Source of the DNA: CAYTQK01 sp964439745
GTDB lineage: Bacteria > Desulfobacterota > Desulfobacteria > Desulfobacterales > Desulfosudaceae
DNA length: 6,670 bases
Reading direction: 5' to 3'
Assembly (NCBI GenBank): GCA_964439745.1
Contig: CAYTQK010000191.1
Location: 1-6,670 of the forward strand
Under the pieces are notes generated by a model, which saw nothing but the letters and a program-made list of their open reading frames with translations, was not told the DNA's origin and made no database searches. This document shows positions 1 to 5,318 of the stretch, piece by piece. The first letter of the stretch is position 1. Every line of letters starts with the position of its first letter. Made by a program: the position numbers and the translations under genes.

Positions 1-385
1 GTTCTTTTCTGCTTTTTCCGAACAAATTGTGTTTAAATTCATTTACTTCTCTTTGAATTTTTCCCTCTCTGACAATATCTGAATCAACAATAGCAAGTTT
101 GCTATGAAAAAAATTTTCTAAATACCCCGGTTCAGCTTTGATTTGAAATCTAGCATTTTCGAAAATTCTTTGGACTCTTTTTTTTAGAATATACCATTGG
201 TGTTTTTTATTCCTTATTTTTCTCCTATTATTTTCCAATTCGCTTTTGATCTTTTGGGCCTCTAACCGCAGATTATCGGCCAGTAATTTTTTTTTGAAAA
301 GGCGCCGGCAGTCCTGCCACTTTCCTCTTCCCTTCTTGACATTTTTACCCGTCTTTTTGTAAATAATATATAGAAATATTTCCAT
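1..385 (-). CDS. Unrecognised AT-rich gene, 5' part only (runs off left edge)
   Basis: The complement is open for about 128 codons from an ATG at 385-383 to the window edge, while all three plus-strand frames close quickly in the first 60 bases. The predicted product is very rich in Lys, Arg, Glu and Asn. Residues about 30-75 look strongly helical, possibly coiled coil, and a later stretch reads HSKLAIVDSDIVREG. No family is recognised. A second in-frame ATG at 412-410 has no ribosome binding site and overlaps the start of the neighbouring plus-strand gene, so the 385 start is preferred; it has GGAAG only three bases upstream, which is also poor. The base composition is far more AT-rich than the rest of the window, which suggests horizontal transfer or decayed sequence. 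A plus-strand promoter candidate lies inside its first codons, a reason for caution. Confidence 0.42.
   Translation of the reverse strand, partial: MEIFLYIIYKKTGKNVKKGRGKWQDCRRLFKKKLLADNLRLEAQKIKSELENNRRKIRNKKHQWYILKKRVQRIFENARFQIKAEPGYLENFFHSKLAIVDSDIVREGKIQREVNEFKHNLFGKSRKE
336..365 (+). promoter_or_regulatory. Candidate sigma-70 promoter of the acyltransferase-selenoprotein-ExoD operon
   Basis: A perfect -35 hexamer TTGACA lies at 336-341. With an 18-base spacer the -10 would be TAAATA (360-365), which matches the consensus only partly but sits in a very AT-rich stretch (359-372). Transcription would start around 372, leaving a leader of about 40 bases before the ATG at 411. No competing promoter was seen in the 23- and 3-base gaps further down, so this could serve all three genes. 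The -10 assignment is uncertain. Confidence 0.4.
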
Positions 386-410
386 ATACTTCCAAGGGAC
401 GACAAACGTC

Positions 411-1079
411 ATGAAGCAATGGCTGGCTGCGGATGCGGCCCAAACCATCCTGTATCACCTGATCCGCCTGTATGGCCGCACCTTTAACCTGCGGGTGGAA
501 AACGAACAACCCTGGCTGACGCATTGCGGCAGCCAGGGGGGGCGGGTTCTGTTGTGCTGTTTTCATCAGCAGTTTTTCGCGGCCATTCGCCATTTTAAAA
601 ATTACCAGTCCCTGCACCCCGGCTTAATGATCAGCCGGAGCCGGGACGGGGACATCATTGCCGGGGTGGCCCGGCGGTCCGGGTGGCACCCGGTCCGGGG
701 CTCTTCCTCGCGGGGCGGGACCGAAGCTCTCCGGGCCATGATTGATCATCTGCGAAAATTCCGGCTGGGTGCCCATATCGTGGACGGTCCCCGCGGCCCG
801 GCCCGGATCGTCAAGCCCGGCGCCATCCGCCTGGCCGCCGGCGCCGGGGCGGTTATCGTGCCCTTTTACGTCGCCGCCAACCGGGGCTGGTATTTCAACA
901 GCTGGGACCGTTTTTTTATTCCCAAACCCGGGGCGCGGGTGATCCTGCGCTACGGCGATCCCATCGAACCGGGGGACAGCAATGCGCCGGAACACTTCGA
1001 ACAGCAGCGGCAGGAACTGGAAAAAACCATGAACCGGGAATCGGCCCGCCTGGATCAGCAGCTGCGGACGGGCGCCTGA
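411..1079 (+). CDS. DUF374 / LPLAT-family lysophospholipid acyltransferase-like protein
   Basis: The 222-residue product matches the DUF374 (COG2121) branch of the lysophospholipid acyltransferase superfamily, which is expected to transfer an acyl chain to a lipid at the inner membrane; the substrate is unknown. Motifs in order: FHQQFF at 51-56, in the place of the usual H-x-x-x-x-[DE]-like block; SRSRDGD at 75-81; RGSSSRGG at 96-103; DGPRGP at 125-130; and NSWDRFFIP at 163-171. The order and spacing are those of the family, and the length is normal. No cleavable signal is seen; the protein is probably a peripheral or monotopic membrane protein. The start at 411 is the only ATG after an in-frame stop at 360-362; AAGGGA at 394-399 is a rather distant ribosome binding site. 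It is the first gene of a tight operon with the selenoprotein and ExoD genes. Family assignment is firm, the reaction inferred. Confidence 0.9.
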   Translation: MKQWLAADAAQTILYHLIRLYGRTFNLRVENEQPWLTHCGSQGGRVLLCCFHQQFFAAIRHFKNYQSLHPGLMISRSRDGDIIAGVARRSGWHPVRGSSSRGGTEALRAMIDHLRKFRLGAHIVDGPRGPARIVKPGAIRLAAGAGAVIVPFYVAANRGWYFNSWDRFFIPKPGARVILRYGDPIEPGDSNAPEHFEQQRQELEKTMNRESARLDQQLRTGA

Positions 1080-1102
1080 CGGCATAAAAAGGAGTTGACA
1101 CC

Positions 1103-1771
1103 ATGGGGACCGTTACCATCCTCAGCCTGCTGACGGGCATTGTTCTGCTGCCGCTGTTCATACTGGCCTGTTCCTTTGTCCGGGCGGCCAGGGGCCTGCC
1201 GCCGGATCTTTCCTTTGACCGGCGGGACCGGTGCCGGCGACCCGGTTATGCCGGCAAACGCAGGTTTCAAAGACCGGGCCACCTGCTGCGGCGGTGCGCC
1301 GATACCCTGGGGTACGCCTATCCCCTGCTGCAGGTTTACCTTTTCAGAAAAATTCCGCCGGCTTTCCGGGAAAAGATCATGATTATTACGGCCATGGCCA
1401 ACCAGTGTCCGCAATGACTGGCGGCCCATCAGCGATTCGGTCGAATCGCCGGTCTTTCCGAAGAAGAAATCGTGGTGCTGGCGGCGCTGCCCCCGGAGCG
1501 ATTCGAACACCGGGAATGGGTGGCCCTGACATGGGTACGGACCTATCTGGACTGCGAGGGGACGTTTCCCGACCCGGATCTGCCGGAACAATTTAACGCC
1601 TTGTTCTCTGCCGACGTTCAGGTCTGCGTCCTGGCCGTGTGCAAGCTGATGCTCTTTTTCAACATGCTGGCCAATACCGTGCTTCCGGACAAACCGCTGC
1701 CGGAAGGCGCCGCCTGTGTCATCTCCCCGACGCCGCCGACAGCAGCTGACAACCCGCGTCAAAGGGAGTAG
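1103..1771 (+). CDS. Membrane-anchored AhpD-like (carboxymuconolactone decarboxylase fold) selenoprotein, Sec105 at in-frame TGA
   Basis: Read through the TGA at 1415-1417, this is one 222-residue protein. Residues 4-26 form an N-terminal membrane anchor, 27-75 are Arg-rich, and about 76-195 form an AhpD/carboxymuconolactone decarboxylase domain. The redox motif is C102-P-Q-U105, followed by H109 (four after U) and the family signature AGLSEEEI at 116-123; E90 lies twelve before C102. The Glu/Cys/Cys/His spacing equals that of Mycobacterium tuberculosis AhpD (E118, C130, C133, H137), with Sec replacing the second, reactive Cys. The domain therefore spans the TGA, and the frame stays open for 117 codons after it. 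A SECIS-like hairpin begins at the TGA. AAAGGAG at about 1087-1093 is a good ribosome binding site for the ATG. Expected role: thiol/selenol peroxidase or disulfide reductase at the membrane; partner unknown. Standard callers would stop at 1417. The alternative is a Cys codon mutated or misread to TGA. Confidence 0.88.
1415..1454 (+). promoter_or_regulatory. Bacterial SECIS-like element directing Sec at TGA 1415-1417
   Basis: Directly after the TGA there is a stem-loop with a perfect 7-bp upper stem, GCGATTC (1432-1438) with GAATCGC (1443-1449), closing a four-base loop GGTC (1439-1442). A lower helix pairs GACTG (1416-1420, including the last two bases of the TGA) with CGGTC (1450-1454), with one G-U pair; the 5' strand carries an 11-base bulge between them. 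A GGUC apical loop about 20 bases past the UGA is the hallmark of SelB-binding elements such as that of E. coli fdhF. The hairpin lies wholly inside the coding sequence, as bacterial SECIS elements do. Confidence 0.78.
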
Positions 1772-1774
1772 GTC

Positions 1775-2359
1775 ATGTCCGAAGCGTTTACCAATCTGAC
1801 GCAATTGCTCGACAGGATCAAGCAGGCCACGGACGGACAAAAAAGCGTTTCCCTGGACTTGATTGTCCGGATAGTGGGCACGGAATCGTTCGGTCCGTTG
1901 CTGCTGCTGATCGGCGTCATTCTGTTTTCGCCCGTAAGCGGCATCCCCGGCGTGCCAACCCTTTCCGGAGTGATCATTCTGACCACTGCCGTCCAGCTGC
2001 TGCTGGGAAGAAGGCGCTTCTGGCTGCCGCAATGGCTGCGGCGGCGGCGGTTTTCCCAAAAGAAACTGGACCGGGCGCTGCGCCGGCTGCGCCGGCCGGC
2101 CTATTTCATCGACCGACGCCTGCAGCCTCGACTGACGATTCTCACCCACGGCCCGGGAATCATTCTGATCGTCGTTTTCTGCGTGGTGATTGCCGCGGCC
2201 ATGCCGGCCATGGAACTGGTGCCGTTTTCCGCCACCACCGCCGGGGCGGCCCTGATTGTATTCGGTTTGTCCCTGATCGCCAATGACGGCCTGCTGGCCC
2301 TGCTGGCCATGGTTTTTACGGGACTTGCCTTCAGCCTGATTCTCAGCCACGTCCTGTAG
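1775..2359 (+). CDS. ExoD-family exopolysaccharide-associated membrane protein
   Basis: The 194-residue product has the layout of the ExoD family (PF06055). A short cytoplasmic N-terminus (1-35) is followed by a hydrophobic segment (about 38-52), the conserved PVSGIPGVPTLSG at 53-65, a second hydrophobic stretch (66-77), the basic GRRRFWLPQWLRRRR at 78-92 and the Arg-rich RLRRPAYFIDRRLQP at 104-118. Two or three further membrane segments fall at about 126-147 and 155-192, with GLSLIANDG at 164-172. In rhizobia, loss of ExoD alters exopolysaccharide and alkali tolerance, but no biochemical activity is established. The length is normal for the family. AAAGGGAG at 1761-1768 is its ribosome binding site and overlaps the end of the selenoprotein gene, leaving three bases between stop and start, so the two are very probably co-translated. 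Confidence 0.88.
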   Translation: MSEAFTNLTQLLDRIKQATDGQKSVSLDLIVRIVGTESFGPLLLLIGVILFSPVSGIPGVPTLSGVIILTTAVQLLLGRRRFWLPQWLRRRRFSQKKLDRALRRLRRPAYFIDRRLQPRLTILTHGPGIILIVVFCVVIAAAMPAMELVPFSATTAGAALIVFGLSLIANDGLLALLAMVFTGLAFSLILSHVL

Positions 2360-2513
2360 GATAACAGCGTAAAAAACCGGGAAAATGAATGCGGCGGGTG
2401 CTGGCGGACTTTGCTTTTCTGTCTCTGGCAGACCGGGAACTCACTATCATGAACGGTCATGCCATGCGCGGTTTCCAGTATTTCGGGCGGAAAGTGGGCG
2501 GACGGTCCCCCTG
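2360..2513. other. Stretch between ExoD gene and isomerase remnant, no convincing gene
   Basis: Both strands carry short open frames here, for example a plus-strand one from an ATG at 2389 running into the isomerase remnant. None has a ribosome binding site, a recognisable motif or a plausible length. No clear intrinsic terminator (GC stem plus T run) follows the ExoD stop at 2359. It may be decayed sequence that belongs with the broken isomerase gene. Confidence 0.4.
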
Positions 2514-2805
2514 CTACCCCCCTTCTTTTCCCGCCGGATCGGCAGGCGGGAAAAGCAGGAGTTCGGCTTTATGAATCACCACCGGCGTGGCCGGCACGTT
2601 CGCCATCCGTCCCATGGTGCGGGTAGGCGTTTGCGTGACGGCATCGACCACTTCCGTGCCGGAGATGACCCGGCCGAAGACGCAGTACCCCCCGCCGCGG
2701 GGATCCGGTGAACGATGATTCAAAAAAGGATTGTCCGTCAGATTAGGCTAGGACAACCAAAAGGATCAACAGAAAAAGTACCGGCGAAATGTGCTGCCAG
2801 CGCAT
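2514..2805 (-). pseudogene. Cyclophilin-type peptidyl-prolyl cis-trans isomerase, internally deleted (signal peptide joined to C-terminal third)
   Basis: Two pieces of one gene lie side by side. The 5' piece has a ribosome binding site (AGAGGAG), an ATG at 2805-2803 and 20 codons of a signal-peptide-like sequence starting MRWQH with the core LFLLILLVVLA, then a TAA at 2745-2743. The 3' piece, in another frame from 2744 down to the TAG at 2516-2514, reads NLTDNPFLNHRSPDP, then GGGYCVFGRVISGTEVVDAV and finally ATPVVIHKAELL, the classic end of bacterial cyclophilins. Roughly 90-110 residues that should lie between them are missing, including the catalytic FHR and QGGD region, so an active enzyme is impossible. 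The join falls at about 2743-2746 and also shifts the frame. The intact parent would have been a periplasmic protein-folding catalyst. Either a real deletion or an assembly collapse explains this. Confidence 0.82.
2525..2555. repeat. Perfect 11-bp inverted repeat at the end of the isomerase remnant
   Basis: CTTTTCCCGCC (2525-2535) is exactly complementary to GGCGGGAAAAG (2545-2555), with a 9-base loop. No T run follows the stem on either strand, and the T-rich strand is on the 5' side, so this is not a canonical intrinsic terminator. It lies at the 3' end of the isomerase frame, just past the conserved HKAELL, in what looks like extra codons before the TAG. Confidence 0.6.
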
Positions 2806-3033
2806 GGGAACTCCTCTTTTTGCTTGACCATCTTTACGGAATATCATATCTGAAAAATCTGATAATGGCCCGTGCCGAATCAGAGGAGGTCTTCTGTCGC
2901 CTCCGGTCCTTGTCCGGGAATGTCCAGCAGGAGGCCGATCCGGGCCGGCTTTTCTGCCAGGCGGCGGGAGTGGAAAACAGATTTGCCGGTTGCCGGCAAA
3001 ATAACCGGCTGGAAATGAAAGCCGCTACCGGGT
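2806..3033. other. Gap between divergent genes, with one weak plus-strand ORF
   Basis: This stretch separates the isomerase remnant from the plus-strand gene at 3034. A plus frame with GC-rich third positions is open from an ATG at 2864 to a TAA at 3102-3104 and overlaps the next gene. Its peptide (beginning MARAESEEVFCRL) is not recognised and has no ribosome binding site. It could be a lost N-terminal part of the 3034 gene in a shifted frame, separated by a run of seven A at 3045-3051, or simply non-coding. On the minus strand, TATGAT at about 2843-2848 could be a -10 for the isomerase gene, but no matching -35 was found. Confidence 0.3.
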
Positions 3034-3732
3034 ATGCCCTTTTCAAAAAAATACGTCTGGAAAAAACTGGGACAGGACGCGATCCTGTGGATCAATCCGG
3101 TTAAAATTCAGTTTGACGTGGGCACCAAGTGGCCCAACACCAAAAACCGGCAAAGAACCATCGACCGGTGGGGAGCGACCATTCCCCTGGGGAAAAAGCC
3201 CGCCAGGATCGTCACTGGCCTGGTCCGCCGATTTGATTCTTTTCTCATCCGCCCGGAGAATTACCGTTCCGTCCGGCGCATCGAAGATCTGGACAACTAC
3301 CGTATTGTCCGGGATGTGGTCGACAAGCGGCACCAGATGGAACAGTCACGCTGGTACCGTCAATTGACCGCCGAACTGGCAGAAAACGGATACGCGCGGC
3401 ACAAAGGGATAAGACTTTTCAGCCGGACCGATATTGATCATTTTTTTCAAGGATATGTCCGGGGACTGATCGAAAGCATGGAATCCAGCGGCTATGACCT
3501 GAACAAGGGCGGCGCGGAATTCGGATCTGCGCTGGTGGCCGAAGACGGCTCCCTGCATAAATCCGGTTCCGGGTATCACCGGTTTTTTGTGGCCCGGCTG
3601 GTCGGGGTGCAGTCTTTCCCCCTGCTGATCAACGGAGTCCACCAGACCTGGTTTGAACGACGGGTGGGTGGGAAAAAAGATCTGTCAAAGCTGTACATGG
3701 CCTTGAAAAGTGTGGAAAAAAGATACCGGTAA
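3034..3732 (+). CDS. Uncharacterised protein with ParB-like C-terminal region, polysaccharide-locus type
   Basis: The frame encodes 232 residues with no signal peptide or membrane segment. The N-terminal part holds ILWINPVKIQF (17-27) followed by a basic stretch. The middle (about 90-125) is helical and contains QSRWYRQLTAELAENGY. The C-terminal part has SLHKSGSGYHRFFVARLVGVQSFPL, positioned like the D-G-x-H-R-x-x-x-A-x-x-L-G signature of ParB-like folds that occurs in uncharacterised proteins of capsule and lipopolysaccharide loci; the usual Asp-Gly before the His is replaced by Ser-Gly-Tyr. Function is unknown; no nuclease activity is claimed. The ATG at 3034 is the only start after an in-frame TGA at 3016-3018 and has no good ribosome binding site. 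Since the conserved part begins almost at once, the gene may have lost its N-terminus or be frameshifted upstream. It converges with the next gene, 29 bases away. Confidence 0.7.
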   Translation: MPFSKKYVWKKLGQDAILWINPVKIQFDVGTKWPNTKNRQRTIDRWGATIPLGKKPARIVTGLVRRFDSFLIRPENYRSVRRIEDLDNYRIVRDVVDKRHQMEQSRWYRQLTAELAENGYARHKGIRLFSRTDIDHFFQGYVRGLIESMESSGYDLNKGGAEFGSALVAEDGSLHKSGSGYHRFFVARLVGVQSFPLLINGVHQTWFERRVGGKKDLSKLYMALKSVEKRYR

Positions 3733-3761
3733 AGACCCAACCCGGTAAAAGATGCCATCCC

Positions 3762-4115
3762 CTACCACAGGCAAATGACTTTTTTTCCGTTTCGCATCTG
3801 TGCCCGTACTTTTTCCATGTGACGCAGGACCGCCATCTCCCGCTCCAGGTCATCTTTGCTCATATCCAGGGCCTGGCCCAGGGCCGCCGGCGTGGCCGGT
3901 CCGTTTTTGCTCAGGTAATCGACGATGGCGGTCTGCGATTCGGTCAAGGCCGCACCGTTGTCGGCGGGCAGATTCCTGGCGCTGTAAACCGCCCAGGGAT
4001 CACAGGCCTTGGGTTTGGCCGCCCGGTCAATATAACAATCTTCGCACAGGGTCTGGCCGTCAGCCTGCCTGGCCTCGGCCGCCGGGATCTTTTGACCGCA
4101 TTGATCACATTTCAT
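3762..4115 (-). CDS. Small zinc-ribbon plus winged-helix-like protein
   Basis: The product has 117 residues from the ATG at 4115-4113, chosen because AGGAGG lies nine bases upstream; an ATG 57 bases earlier has no such site. The N-terminus holds two paired cysteines, C3-x-x-C6 and C24-x-x-C27, the pattern of a zinc ribbon or LIM-like finger, followed by a linker with one more Cys (38). Residues about 57-117 (LTESQTAIVDYLSKNGPATP and on to NGKKVICLW) look like a winged helix-turn-helix: three helices, then a basic hairpin. Such a layout suggests a DNA-binding or RNA-binding regulator, but the target is unknown and no characterised homologue is recognised. A promoter and a palindromic site lie upstream, so it could control itself. 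It is transcribed apart from the membrane-protein gene upstream. Confidence 0.78.
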   Translation of the reverse strand: MKCDQCGQKIPAAEARQADGQTLCEDCYIDRAAKPKACDPWAVYSARNLPADNGAALTESQTAIVDYLSKNGPATPAALGQALDMSKDDLEREMAVLRHMEKVRAQMRNGKKVICLW

Positions 4116-4218
4116 CACGTCGTCCCTCCTGACCTCGGCCGCTCCTCCGTTCTGCTCCTGTTTGGCCGGCACTCCGGCCGTGATCTCCAGTCCGCTTACA
4201 GAATTTTAACCTGGTCCT

Positions 4219-4246
4219 ATAATAAGGCTGAAAAGCACTTTTTCAA
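4219..4246 (-). promoter_or_regulatory. Sigma-70-like promoter of the zinc-ribbon gene
   Basis: Read on the minus strand, TTGAAA (4246-4241) is followed after 16 bases by TATTAT (4224-4219), five of six matches to the -10 consensus. The stretch is clearly more AT-rich than its surroundings. Transcription would begin near 4212 and give a leader of about 95 bases before the ATG at 4115. Confidence 0.5.
4229..4245. promoter_or_regulatory. Palindrome overlapping the promoter, possible operator
   Basis: TGAAAA (4229-4234) and TTTTCA (4240-4245) are perfect 6-bp inverted arms separated by five bases. The site covers most of the -35 hexamer and the spacer of the minus-strand promoter, where a repressor could block RNA polymerase. 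The zinc-ribbon/winged-helix product of the gene itself is an obvious but untested candidate ligand. Its AT content makes chance occurrence possible. Confidence 0.3.
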
Positions 4247-4290
4247 GGCGGGGCAGCGGCAGCGACCGGTCGGGCGGCGCAACCGGCCAG

Positions 4291-5214
4291 TCAGCCGGTC
4301 AGGCCCAGCCCCAGGCACAGCAGCCCCAGCAGGGCAGCGGTAAACACGGCCATCAGGAGCCAATCGGTCCGCAGCAGCTGCCGGGCGGAAGAATACCGGA
4401 TAAGAATATAGGCGGAAAATACGGCGCCGATCACCGGCAGAACCGGAATAAACCGATCCCAAAAACCGGCCGCAAGGATGGCGGCCATCAGCGCGGCGGC
4501 ACCGAGGGGAAAATACAGGCCGACTTTGCGGTCGGCGGCCATGGCAGCCGGCCCTTTGCCGGCCAGGTTGTCGTTGATATAAAATTTGGCGGCCGCGGCC
4601 GACAAAAAAACGACAATGATCCAGTCCGACACCCCGAACAATGGCTGCAGATGAACAAGACCGGGAACAGGCACCTTGATCAGCAGAAAATCCACTGCCG
4701 GCGGCGGACCGGCCAGTCCGGATTCGTAGTATATCCGGATATCACGGACAAAATGCATGGTGGGGCCGCTGATCAGGCTGAACAGGTCGGCCAGCGCCAT
4801 GACCAGGCAGACCAGGACCAGCTCGGCCTGACGCTGGAGCACGGTCGCCATCCAGGAACCCAGCAGGTTGGCCAGGACCAGGAGGTTGGCGGTATAGACC
4901 ATGTAAAAAACGGGCGACTTGATCAGCCAGTGCTGCGCGGCGGCATACATCAAACCGGCGGCCGCAGATACGACCAGGAAAAAGGCCAGCCGTACCCCGG
5001 GATGCCGATGGAGGCTGTCCTGGACCCAGACCAGATAGAGCGTATTGGCCAGGCAGCCCAGCAGCACAAACAGCACCACCGCCGCGGTAAACAGACCGGG
5101 ATACCATTGAGCGGCTTGCGGCAGCAGCGACGAAAGGCCGTATACGGCCAGACTGACCCCCGTCCACAGGCCGTAAATGGCCGCCACAATAAAAATCGGT
5201 CGCGGCTGCTGCAT
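4291..5214 (-). CDS. Nine-helix membrane protein with presenilin-like Asp/Asp/P-x-L-P pattern
   Basis: The product has 307 residues from the ATG at 5214-5212, preferred over one 42 bases upstream because AGGAG lies six bases before it. Hydrophobic segments fall at about 7-31, 37-63, 74-94, 102-122, 130-150, 192-212, 231-251, 253-274 and 284-306. Three motifs lie inside them: ALADLFSLISGPT with D143 in helix 5, FGVSDWIIVVFL with D197 in helix 6, and IPVLPVIG with PVLP at 257-260 in helix 8. Two membrane aspartates about 54 residues apart, followed after one helix by a PAL-like motif, is the arrangement of GxGD presenilin-type proteases. The matches are imperfect: Ala-Asp for Tyr-Asp, GVSD for GxGD, PVLP for PALP. 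It may be a divergent family member or an unrelated transporter-like protein. It lies 104 bases downstream of the MFS gene and may share its transcript. Confidence 0.8.
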   Translation of the reverse strand: MQQPRPIFIVAAIYGLWTGVSLAVYGLSSLLPQAAQWYPGLFTAAVVLFVLLGCLANTLYLVWVQDSLHRHPGVRLAFFLVVSAAAGLMYAAAQHWLIKSPVFYMVYTANLLVLANLLGSWMATVLQRQAELVLVCLVMALADLFSLISGPTMHFVRDIRIYYESGLAGPPPAVDFLLIKVPVPGLVHLQPLFGVSDWIIVVFLSAAAAKFYINDNLAGKGPAAMAADRKVGLYFPLGAAALMAAILAAGFWDRFIPVLPVIGAVFSAYILIRYSSARQLLRTDWLLMAVFTAALLGLLCLGLGLTG

Positions 5215-5318
5215 GCCTGGCTCCTGACTGCCGATACGATACCCCGGAACTTTCATGAATTTTTTCGACTATCGTTGTTTAATTGATTGCGCCCAAAGCG
5301 ACTCGTGAAATTTCCGGT

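Noticed and set aside
307..318. Short palindrome GGCAG-TC-CTGCC as a terminator or operator
   Set aside because: The two-base loop is too tight for a stable hairpin, there is no T run, and it lies inside the putative minus-strand gene.
1103..1417. A separate 104-residue protein ending at the TGA, followed by a second gene from GTG 1472
   Set aside because: The cut would fall inside the redox motif of a single AhpD-like domain; the residues on both sides match the family continuously and a SECIS-like hairpin follows the TGA.
1055..2350. Long minus-strand open frame of 431 codons opposite the acyltransferase, selenoprotein and ExoD genes
   Set aside because: Low-complexity peptide rich in Gln, Gly, Arg and His, with no recognisable domain; it is the antisense shadow of GC-rich genes whose plus-strand products match known families.
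2525..2555. Intrinsic terminator for ExoD operon or isomerase gene
   Set aside because: No T run follows the stem on either strand; listed only as an inverted repeat.
2715..3104. Plus-strand 129-codon ORF taken as a whole
   Set aside because: Its first part is antisense to the isomerase signal peptide and it lacks a ribosome binding site; only the part after 2864 is kept as a weak possibility.
3731..3761. Terminator between the converging genes
   Set aside because: Only a 5-bp ACCGG/CCGGT match with a 12-base loop and no T run on the plus strand.
4651..5286. Plus-strand 211-codon ORF opposite the nine-helix membrane protein
   Set aside because: Gln/His/Arg-rich peptide without motifs; antisense of a hydrophobic protein in GC-rich DNA typically gives such frames.
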